Shown here: piece by piece, positions 12,701 through 24,700 of the stretch | How positions within the stretch are numbered: the first letter of the stretch is position 1 | How the letters are laid out: each line of letters begins with the position of its first letter | DNA from: Serripes groenlandicus | Taxonomy: Eukaryota; Mollusca; Bivalvia; Cardiida; Cardiidae | Direction: 5' to 3' | Assembly (NCBI GenBank): GCA_031761405.1 | Contig: JASEVX010000010.1 | Span: forward strand, 26,187,545 to 26,251,544 | Length of the DNA: 64,000 nucleotides | The notes under the pieces: generated by a model | The model's input: only the letters and a program-made list of their open reading frames with translations | What the model was told of the DNA's origin: nothing | The model's database searches: none | Position numbers and translations under genes: made by a program

Positions 12701-15700
12701 CATATATTGTTCCAGGCGAAAAGACAGGTATGAGAGATCAAAGACTCTGGTCCTTACAAGAATGTGCTGATATATTCACTTCATGTCTCAATACACTCAA
12801 AACAGAGTTTGGTAAACAAAAAGAGGGAGGCATGTTAGTGTGGGATAAGGTAAATATGAGGATACAGTCAAACCTGTGCTAAAGACCACCATGGAATAGC
12901 GATTCCCTGTCTTTATTAACCACATGTTTAGTTTCCCAATTTCTCACTTTCTGCATAAATGACCCTGCAATTTAAGACCACCTGTGAACAAAGACCAGAT
13001 TGTTTCCTTCCCGTGGGTGGTCTTTATATACAGGTTCCACTGTATTTGTCTTGTTGCATGCCTTGGCAGGGTGACACACAGAGATGACTGCTCCATTGTC
13101 TGTTTGGATGTCTCGCTCTGGACTAATTGGCAGGCGATACATATATAAATAGGAATACCATTGTCCTTTTTAGCTTGTCTGTTTTTCGAAGAAAAAAATT
13201 CGGGGTATTGTGATACCCTTGGCATCGTATTCTGCGTTGTTACAAAACTTTATCCTTACCTCATAACTCAAACCTGTTCAACATTTCCAAATTGAACTTG
13301 GTATACATGTCTATACATAGTAACATAACTCTAGCGTTAATAATGATTCAGTAATGCCCCTTTTTTCGACTTAGATAAAAGCAGACGACCGATGGCGTTT
13401 GCTTGCAGCACTCTTGTTAGATCACCTGAGCACGAAATGGTCAAATTGAGTTATTGTGATCACCCTTTGTCAGTAAACATCTTTTCCTCTGTAACTAGTG
13501 GGTCAAAATGAATTATTGTGGTTGACTCTGACTGGCATGACAAATCACATTGCATAACTCAGGTGAGCGATCAGATCAAGGGCCATCACGGCCCTCTTGA
13601 TTGTGTGATGTAGTGTTTTATGTTAGTAAGCCCTTTCCCCGCATACAACAAATATGCAGTAGACAATTTTGAAATAAGCCCAGTAAAAAGTATGGAAAAT
13701 CTCTAAAAAAAGAAAATTTAATTGTTCAACCCTTTCCCTCATATAGACGCTTTCTGACGCCTCTGCAGCAGACGGCTTTTTGCATTTTCTCCTTTTGCCA
13801 CAATGTTTTCCACTTTTTGTCATAGGTTATCCATTCAATTATGGAGATTTTCTACTTTTTGACAAAATACGTTCAAAGTCGTCTGCTGCAGAATTGCCGT
13901 ATGAGAGAAACGGTTTTAATTTTGAAAACATGGCAGAGATGCCTTATGAAGCATCTGCAGTAAACAACTTTTTAAATCATTATCGCAAAAGGTGAAATAA
14001 TTATACCCCCGCAAACGTAGTTTGAAGGGTGTATACTGGAATCAGCCTGTCGGTTGGTCTGTCCACAAAATCTGTTCCGTTGTACTCCCCCTTCAGTTTC
14101 TACCTGATTTACTTGATACTTGGCATAAATGTTAATCAGGAGTAGTAGATGTGCAACACGCAAATTTCATGTCCCTGTGACCTTCACCTTGACATCTGAC
14201 CTTGAAATAGGATTTTTTATGCCCCCCCGGAATCTCCGATTCGGGGGGCATATAGTTTTTGGCCTGTCTGTTGGTCTGCACGTCTGTCTGTCTGTCTGTC
14301 TGCACAAAAAAAACTTTAACCTTGACCACTACTTTTGAACCATAACAGGTACGGCTACCATATTTCACATGTGTATTCCTTGTGACATGACCTTTCTGTC
14401 AGTACCAAAATGTTTGACCTTGCGACCTTGACCTTTGACCTAGATGTAGTTTTTGGCCTGTCTGCACGAAAAAAACTTTAACCTTGACCACTACTTTTGA
14501 ACCATAACAGGTACGGCTACCATATTTCACATGTGTATTCCTTGTGACATTACCTTTCTGTCAGTACCAAAATGTTTGACCTTGCGACCTTGACCTTTGA
14601 CCTAGATGTTGCCATTCTCGAAAAAAACTTTAACCTTGGCCATTACTTTTGAACCATAACAGGTACGGCTACCATATTTCACATGTGTATTCCTTGTGAC
14701 ATGACCTTTCTGTCAGTACCAACATTTTTGACCTTGCGACCTTGACCTTTGACCTAGATGTAGTTTTTGGCCTGTCTGCACGAAAAAAACTTTTAACCTT
14801 GACCACTACTTTTGAACCATAACAGGTACGGCTACCATATTTCACATGTGTATTCCTTGTGACATGACCTTTCTGTCAGTACCAAAATGTTTGACCTTGA
14901 CCTTTGACCTAGATGTTGCCATTCTCGAAAAAAACTTTAACCTTGGCCATTACTTTTGAACCATAACAGGTACGGCTACCATATTTCACATGTGTATTCC
15001 TTGTGACATGACCTTTCTGTCAGTACCAACATTTTTGACCTTGCGACCTTGACCTTTGACCTAGATGTTGCCATTCTCGAAAAAAAACTTTAACCTTGGC
15101 CATTACTTTTGAACCATAACAGGTACGGCTACCATATTTCACATGTGTATTCCTTGTGAAATGACCTTTCTGTCAGTACCAACATTTTTGACCTTGCAAC
15201 CTTGACCACCTTTGACCTAGATGTTGCCATTCTCGAAAAAAACTTTAACCTTGGCCATTACTTTTGAACCATAACAGGTACGGCTACCATATTTCACATG
15301 TGTATTCCTTGTGACATGACCTTTCTATCAGTACCAACATTTTTGACCTTGCGACCTTAACCTTTGACCTAGATGTTGCCATTCTCAATTTTTATGCCCC
15401 CACGGAATCTCCGATTCGGGGGGCATATAGTTTTTGGCCTGTCTGTTGGTCTGTCTGTCTGCACAAAAAAAACTTTAACCTTGGCCATTACTTTTGAACC
15501 ATAACAGGTACGGCTACCATATTTCACATGTGTATTCCTTGTGACATGACCTTTCTGTCAGTACCAACATTTTTGACCTTGCGACCTTGACCTTTTGACC
15601 TAGAGGTTGCCATTCTCGAAAAAAAACTTTAACCTTGGCCATTTCTTTTGAACCATAACAGATACGGCTACCATATTTCACATGTGTATTCCTTGTGACA

Positions 15701-18700
15701 TGACCTTTCTGTCAGTACCAACATTTTTGACCTTGCGACCTTGACCTTTGACCTAGATGTTGCCATACTAAAAAAAAACTTTAACCTTGGCCATTTCTTT
15801 TGTCATTTGAACCATAACAGGTACGGCTACCATATTTCACATGTGTATTCCTTGTGACATGACCTTTCTGTCAGTACCAACATTTTTGACCTTGCGACCT
15901 TGACCTTTGACCTAGATGTTGCCATTCTCGAAAAAAACTTTAACCTTGGCCATTACCTTTGAACCATAACAGATACGGCTACCATATTTCACATGTGTAT
16001 TCCTTGTGACATGACCTTTCTGTCAGTACCAACATTTTTTACCTTGCGACCTTGACCTTGACCTTGACCTAGATCTTGCCATTCTCGAAAAAAACGTTAA
16101 CCTTGGCCATTTCTTTTGAACCATAACAGGTATGGCTACCATATTTCACATGTGTATTCCTTGTGACATGACCTTTCTGTCAGTACCTTGCGACCTTGAC
16201 CTTGACCTAGATGTTGCCATTCTCGAAAAAAACTTTAACCTTGGCCATTACTTTTGAACCATAACAGGTATGGCTACCATATTTCACATGTTTATTCCTT
16301 GTGACATGACCTTTCTGTCAGTACCTTGCGACCTTGACCTTGACCTAGATGTTGCCATTCTCGAAAAAAACTTTAACCTTGGCCATTACTTTTGAACCAT
16401 AACAGGTATGGCTACCATATTTCACATGTCAGTACCAACATTTTTGACCTTGCGACCTTGACCTTTGACCTAGATGTTGCCATTCTCGAAAAAAACTTTA
16501 ACCTTGGCCATTACTTTTGAACCATAACAGATACGGCTACCATATTTCACATGTGTATTCCTTGTGACATGACCTTTCTGTCAGTACCAACATTTTTGAC
16601 CTTGCGACCTTTACCTTTGACCTAGATGTTGCCATTCTCAATTTTTTTTTTAACCTTCCCCACTACTTTTGAACAATAACAGGTAATGCTACCATATTTC
16701 ACATGTGTATACCTTGCGACCTTGACCTTTGACCTAGATGTTGCCATTGGGGGGCATCAGTGTTTCACAAACACATCTTGTTTTTTTAACCTTCCCCACT
16801 ACTTTTGAACCATAACAGGTAAGGCTACCATATTTCACATGTGGAAACCTTGTGACATGACCTTTCTGTCAGTACCAAAATTTTTCACCTTGACCTAGAT
16901 GTTGCCATTCTCGAAAAAAACTTTAACCTTGACCACTACTTTTGAACTATAACAGGTATGGCTACCATATTTCACATGTGTATTCCTTGTGACATGACCT
17001 TTCTGTCAGTACCAACATTTTTGACCTGGCGACCTTGACCTTTGACCTAGATGTTGCCATTGGGGGGCATCAGTGTTTCACAAACACATCTTGTTTTTTG
17101 TTAAAATCTAATCTGTTGTACTCCTCCTTCAGTTGAAACCTGATTTACTTCATACTTGGCATAAATGTTAATCAGGAGTAGTAGATGTGCAAGACGCAAA
17201 TTTCATGTCCCTGTGACCTTCACCTCTGACCTTGAAATAGGATTTATTTTGATATCATCTTAGTATTTCTTTTTGATACTGATATTCAAATTGTCTGAGT
17301 CAAAGATAATACTGCGAGATATAATATGTGTCAGGGGTTGGGGCGGGGCTATTAATCACCTTTAGTGATAGTTCTAGTTTGTTATGGGCCGTTTCTCCTT
17401 TTGCCACAGTGCTGGTTGGCAACTTTATTTGAAAATTAAAGTTTCATTTAAAGAGTTTTCTGTATTTCTGCCTCAAAGTTTCACTGCAGATTTGTTGTAT
17501 CTGGGAAGGGTTGTTTAAAGTAAATTCTACTTTCAACAATGCATTCTATCAGAGAAAACATTTGAAATGGCTGTAGCAAGAGATGTTGATGATAGATTGA
17601 AAAACACTGTTTATGGAAACTCTTTCCCTCATACAGACGACTTGCAGTGGAGTATGCTACAATGCAAATTGTAATGAGCAACAAGGAGTTATCGTGATAA
17701 TATGTAGATTATGATTCTTTTGATGTTTTGACAAAATTTCATGTATTTTGCAATTTTTCCTCATTTGGCAATGATTTCTTTGCAAAGATGTCAAAAGAAA
17801 TCTTGTCGGCAAAAGGCCTTAAACTTTCTATATTCCTAAATAGGATCTGATTTTATGTTGCCTGTCTCTGTTTATCTGTCAAGTTTCAACTGAATTGGCC
17901 GACAACTAATATGCTCCTTTAAACAGAGGGCTAGTTAAAGGGGACTTAACTGGAATTTTTTCCCATATTATCTCCCTAATTACTCAACATGTCTTATTTT
18001 GTGGATGCTCAAAATAATCATCTTAGTAGGATTATTCCAAGTATCCATAAGATAGGGTTTAACCCTTTCCCACATACAATAAATCTGCAGCGAATGACTA
18101 TGAAATCATCTCCGCTGGGATTATCTCTATAACTAATATATTAATTATTGAAAGGAGTTAAAAACATTGTGGCAAAATGATAAGTTGCGCAATATGAGCA
18201 ATTTCTTTTGTAACAATGTTTTTCAAAAGTCGTCTGGTGCAATGGCTTCAACATGGGACTATATGTGGGAAAGGGGTTTAGTGTTAATCAGATGAATATG
18301 TTTATTCCAGGATGACGATGCTGCCATGGATTTTGTTACATGTACTGCAAACATAAGAGCAACCATATTTGGTATTACTACGAAGACGAGATTTGATATC
18401 AAATGTAAGTTATTTAAAACTAAATTCATTCATTGTTATACCCCTATGAAAACTTGGTCAGGACATATAGTTTTTAGTCAGTTATTAAAGGATACTTAGT
18501 AGGTTGTTGAATTGTGACAAGAAACACATTGAATTCAAGTTTTTGAAAACATTGGTGCAGACATAAAACATCCGCCTCTCATACAAAAGGTCCTAGGTTT
18601 GACTCCTGTGATGAGTGGGTTCCGTCGTGGCATTATTCCACGCTAACTACACAGATTTTGGTTAAGGCTCCAGGAAGCAGATATCTAGTGTCATTACTAT

Positions 18701-21700
18701 AAGCTGAAAGGTTGTTTAGCAGTCAGTATAAAATAAAAAAGTTTTCTAAACAAAGTTATCAACCTGGTTATTTCTTATAAATTTAGAGATATGGCATTTT
18801 ACGATTTCGCCTCTAATGGGTGTATCTATCTTATATCCTATTAGTGAATGGGATCATCATATGTCCTACCTCTGTAATGCTTTGTCATCAAGAATTTCTT
18901 TGAACATTTCCTTGTATATTACTATAGCCAATTTCAACCAAATTTCAAAGGAATGTTCATTTCGTTTGCCTCTTTGAAATAACCTGCTAAAGTCCAATCA
19001 GTGTAGCATCGGCTTGTACAGAAAAAATACAACTTATTAAAAAAATGTGAATTTATTGTTTTATTGATTTTAATGGATTGAGTTTAGGATTCATCTGATT
19101 ATTTGTCCTTTAAATATTTAGGGCAATGGAAGTTTTTGTTGAAAACATTGTTCAGGACAGTTCACTCAAATTTATTTTCAAAAGTTCATCTGTTGTTAAC
19201 CCTTTCCCTCATATAAACGCTTTCTGACGCCTCTGCAGCAGACAGCTTTTTGAAAACATAGTAACAAAAGAAGAAATTGCACTAAACGTGCAATTTCTCC
19301 TTTTGTCACAATGTTTTCCACTTTTAGTCATAGGTTATCCATTCAATTATAGAGATTTTCCATTATTTGACAAAATATGTTCAAAGTCGTCTGCTGCAGA
19401 ATTGTCGTATGCGGGAAAGGGTTAAAGCTGTAAATGTGTGACAGTGTCTGTACTAAAGAGAGAGTAGATGAATTCAGATTTCGTTCATTTTTAGCTCGTC
19501 TGTTTTATAAAGAATATTTGTGAAACCCTTGGCGTCATCTGCGTCGTCACAAAACTTTAACCTCACCTCAATACTCAACAACAGTTCAACATATTTAAAT
19601 GAAATGTGGTACACATGTCTATATCAAGTAACATAAAAATTATCAAGTAATGCCCCTTTTTCAACTTAGAAAAAAGAAGACGAGCAATGATGTTCGCTCC
19701 ATGGCACACTTGTTTATATTTTGGACTTGATAATTTCAAAGTCATCTGCTGCAGAATTGTTACAGGTTGGAAAGGGTTTAACCCCCAAAAAACGCTTTTT
19801 CTTTTCAGCTATGGCTGGGAACATCATACCTGCAATAGCGACAACCAACGCCATCATTGCTGGACTTATAGTGATGGAAGGACTCAAGATTCTGGAAGGA
19901 CACATAGAACAATGTAAAGCTGTAAGTGTTAACCCTTTCCCAGTTGCATACAAACCGCCTCCGTGGTGTAGTGGTAGAACGTTCGCCTAGGGTGTGGGAG
20001 GACGTGGGTTCATTCCGCTCCGGCTGGGTCATAATACAAATACTTTAAAAATGGTAGTAATGGCTGCCCTCCTTGGTGCTCAGGGTTGCGGGGTTAGCAT
20101 TACGACTGACTGGCTGGTGTCAGGATTAATGGGCCAGTAGTACTGGTAACTTACCCAGGACACGCCGTGGTATAGCTGAAAGTGTTGAAAGCGGCGTAAA
20201 ACACCAGTCAAACAATCATCCACTTGCATTCCTATTTTGAAACATTTGATATTTGAAAACATTGTAACAAAAGGAAAAAAAATGCTCAAAATTAGCAATT
20301 TCTATTTTTGCCACTGTTTTCAACCTAGTTCAATAGTTTTACCTTCATGAGATTTTCCATATACATTGTTGTATTTGCCCCGATATTTTCGGAGTCGTCT
20401 GCTGAAGATAAGTTTCATGTCGTAAAGAGTAAACGGTGCCTTATCTGCTATTTTATCTTAACTTTTTTTAAGTGATTTTTATGTCGAGCTTATGTCATGG
20501 CGAATTGTGCGTCCGTCCGTCCGTTAACTTTTTGCTACAAACAACTTCTCCCTAACCACTTGGCCAATTAGGATGAAACTTCATAGGAAGCATCCTCTCA
20601 ATGTCCTCTCCTGAATTCCTTCATATATTTTGGATCCATGGAAAATTCTGGTTTCCATGGCAACTGTAAGAAAAAAATAGTGTAAACTTAAAAAATCTTC
20701 TCCTCTGAAAGTGTCTGGCCGATTTCCAAATAAATTGTAGAAATGTTCCTTGGTTGACCCTTGACCCTCTATCAAGCCAAGTTGATTGGATGAAAAACAT
20801 GGCCGCCAGGGGGCTATTTTGCCTTATATGGCTATAGTGAAAACTTAAAGAAACTTCTCCGAAAGTGAGTGTCCCAATTTTCAAATAATTTTGTAGAAAT
20901 GTTCCTTGGGTGACTCTTTATCAGATTTCTTCAAGCCAAGTTGATTGGACGAAAAACATGGCCGCCAGGGGGCTATTTTGCCTTATATGGCTATAGTGAA
21001 AACTTAAAAAAACTTCTCCGAAAGTGAGTGTCCCAATTTTCAAATAATTTTGTAGAAATGTTCCTTGGGTGACTCTTTATCAGATTCCTTCAAGCCAAGT
21101 TGATTGGTCAAAAAACATGGCCACCAGGGGGTGGGGCTATTTTGCCTTATATGGATATAGTGAAACCTTAAAAAATCTTCTACAGTGTCAGGCCAATTTT
21201 CAAATAGTTTTGTAGAAATGTTCCTAGGGTGACCCTCTATCAGATTCCTTTAAGCCATGTTGATTGGTTGAAAACTATGGCTGCCAGGGGGCAGGGCTAT
21301 TTTGCCATATATGGCTATAGTGAAAACTTAAAAAATCTTCTTCTCCGAAAGTGTCAGGCTGATTTTCAAATAATTTTGTAGAAATGTTCCCTATAGAGTG
21401 ACCCTTGACCCTCTATCAGATTCCTTCAAGCCATGTTGATTGGTCAAAAAACATGGCCATCAGGGGGCTGGGCTGTTTGGAGATCTAATTTTTGCCTAAT
21501 AGTCGTGGAGCTATTGTTAGATAGCTTTACCTATATAAGAGGAGATAGTTTTGAAGTGAGTTATTGTGATCGCCCTTTATCCGGCAGTGGCGGGCACCCT
21601 TCACCATCCGTCCGTTCTCTGTAACCAGTGGGTCAATTTGGATGAAACTTCATGGCAAGCATCCTCTCAATGTCCTCATCAAAAATTCCTTCAAATGTGT

Positions 21701-24700
21701 TTGATGAATGCAAAACTGGTTTCCATGTCAGCCAAAGAAAAAAATCCTCCAAAAATAGGTTGTCTGATTTTCAAATAGTTTGTTTTTCCTTTCTTGGCTA
21801 TAGTAAAAAGTTTAAAAATATTCTCTCCAAATATCTGGCAGATTTCCAAAAAATTTTATATACATATTCCCTTGGTGAAGCTCTTTTAGATTATTTCAAG
21901 CCATGTTGATTTGTAAAAAAAACATGGCCTGCAGGGGGCTGGGCTGTTTTACCTTATGACTTCAATGGAAACTTCTCTTCCAAAAGTATCATAATGATTT
22001 TCAAATAATATTGTAGACATGTACGTTCGTTGACCCTTTAACTGATTTGTTCATGTGGTTGGCGTGACAAATCACATTGCATAAATCAGGTGAGCATAAA
22101 CTATTTTATGTTCTTAACAGTTTCTGACAATAAGATGCATTTTGATGCAACAACACATCAAGGAGGCCAGTTCGCCTTCTCATATGTTTTATGGCTTTCC
22201 CACACCAGTACTCCAAACAAAAGACTTTCCAAGCAACTGGCTGCTTTTCCACATTGCCCATTGGTTGAAGACGAATGATCCTTGTCCAAGTGACTTTTGT
22301 CAAACATCTGAAAGAATGTTAGCCAAGCTGGTAATATGTTAGAAAAGCGAGATGTTTTCAATTTCAACGTATAAGTATAAACATGTGTTGTTCTCTGAAT
22401 CGTCATAAACACTTGTAAAAGACCACAATATTAATTATACCCCCTTCAAAGAAGAGGGGGTATATAGGAGTCACTGTGTCGGGCTGTCTGTCTGTCGGTT
22501 GGAAACCATATTTTGTCCAGCCTATTTCTTACAAACCACTTGGTAGAATTCAATAAAATTTTACATGAAGCTTCTATACTAAGAGGAGATGTGCATATCC
22601 TAAAGGGGTTACAATTGCATGTTGTTTTACAGAGTTATGGCCCTTTTACTTATTAAGTTATGGTGTAGGTCAAGGTGCTGTTTAGGGGGTATTTATCATC
22701 TTTAGTGATAGTTCTAGTCTATGTCTGACGTGATTGTTTCTTCTATCTAGGTGTATTTGAATCGACAGCCTAACCCCAGAAAGAAACTCTTGGTCCCTTG
22801 TTCATTGGATAAACCCAATCCTAAATGTTATGTGTGCGCGATTAAACCTGAAGTAACAGTCGTTCTAAACACAGAGAAAATTACCATTAAAGCTTTGGAA
22901 GAAAAGGTCAGTAAGATTGAATTGATGATAACATTTATTTTTTATATTTTTCCTATTCCTGTATACAGACGCGTTCTGATGCCTCTGCAGGAGATGTATT
23001 TTTAAAACCTTGTGGAAAAAGAAGAATTGCTCATGTTGAGTAATTTCAACTTTTAATAGAATGTTTTCAAAGACGTTAAAAAGAAAGTAATTGCTTTCCC
23101 TTCTCAGCGCTCAGGGTTGTGGAGTTAGCATTAGGACTGATTCGCTGATAAATGTACCAGTAGTACTGGTACCCCAGATATAAATGAAAAATTGTTAAAT
23201 GAGGCATAAAAAAACATACAAACCAGGTTGATTTAAATTGCAGGTTTTAAAGACCGGTCTGGGAATGATTGCACCAGATGTTGAAATTGATGATGGGAAA
23301 GGTATTTCTGTTGTTAGATCATTTCTTTCTTTTTCCATGTTTTTGTCTTTTTTAAATAGTTATTTTATATGTCTCTATGTGGGAATTGGTATTGCAATCT
23401 TTGTTTGTGTTAAGTCAAATATTCTCCCTAGAAACAGATGCTGCTCAAATGCAATAGCCAAAACTTTCAGTGTGTACGTGATGTAATATAGAATTGAAAA
23501 CATGGTTGGAAAAGGAAAGAATGCTCATTGTTTTCAGAGGTTCACTGCCTCAGAAGGCATCAGAATGAGTCTTTACCAGTGAAACAGTTTTTACTTCTCC
23601 CATAGCTATTGAAATCAGATAAGCAATTTGTGTGTAATGGAACCTGTTTTAAAGATCCATTTTTTGTCCATTTATTAACACCGACATGTATTTCAATAAT
23701 TTGAATAGACAGTGAAAGTTTTAACAACATTGAGAATTTACTAACTCATGGAAGTCTTCTTATGCTTTTTATGCATACCTGTTTAGCTCTAACATATTTA
23801 TTTTAACCCTTTCCCACCTATAGACGCATTTTGACGCATCTGCAGAAGACGACTTTTGAAAACATCGTGACAATTGGAGAAATTGCTCAAAACAAGCAAT
23901 TTCTCCTTTTGCCACAATGTTGTCAACTTTTTAGCTCACCTATGCACGAAGTGCAAGGTGAGCTATTGTGATCACATTTTGTCCGGCGTCCATCCGTCGT
24001 GCGTCGTCAACATTTGGGCTTGTTAACACTCTACGGGCTACATTTTGCATCCAATCTTCATGAAAATTTATCAGAACGTTCATCTCCATAAAATCTTGGA
24101 CAAGTTCGAAACTGGGCCATATGAGGTCAAAACTAGATCAAATTGAAGTGAAATCTTGTTAACACTCTTGAGGCCACATTTTCAACTTGAGCATGTTGAA
24201 ACTTTATCAGAATGTTTGTCTTGATGATATGTAGGTCAAGTTCGAACATGGGTCACATCTGGTCAAAAAGTAGGTCACTAGGTCAAATTGAAGGAAAATC
24301 TTGTAAACACTCCAGAGGCCGCAATTTTTGCTTCAGCAGTTTGAAATTTTGTCAGAATGTTTGTCTTAAAAATATCTAGGTCAAGTTTGAATATGGGTTA
24401 TGCCGGGTCAAAAACTAGGTCACTAGGCCAAATTGAAGGAAAATCTTGTCAACACTTTGGATGCCGCATTTTTTGCTTCAGCAGCTTGAAATTTTGTCAG
24501 AATGTTTGTCTTAAAGATATTTAGGCCAAGTTCAAATATGGGTCATATTGGATCAGAAACTAGGTCACTAGGCCAAATTGAGGGAAAATCTTGTTAACTC
24601 TGTAGAAGCCGCATGTTTTGCTTCAGCGGCTTGAAATTTGGTCAGAATGTTTGTCTTAATGATATCTAGGCCAAGTTCGGATATGGGTTATGCCGGGTTA

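Larger units (their letters stand above)
14001..17377 (+). mobile_element. CTAG-ending Helitron-like element hosting another element
   Basis: 5' TTATACCCCCGC. 3' ATCACCTTTAGTGAT hairpin, then AGTTCTAG before T, the canonical Helitron 3' layout. Flanking matter such as ACTTGGCATAAATGTTAATC occurs on both sides of the inner element (14110 and 17155). Relatives: 22434-22719, 37816-38068 (-), 54007-54297 (-). Confidence 0.75.
13919..17511. mobile_element. MITE-A split by a 3.4 kb nested block
   Basis: Left part 13919-14000 ends in the central hairpin (CGCAAAAGGTGAAATA). Right part 17378-17511 resumes CGTTTCTCCTTTTGCCACAG and ends ATTTGTTGTATCTGGGAAGG. Confidence 0.75.

Noticed and set aside
14310..17050. 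CRISPR-like regular array
   Set aside because: Units are contiguous, with no unique spacers, in a eukaryotic intron inside a transposon.
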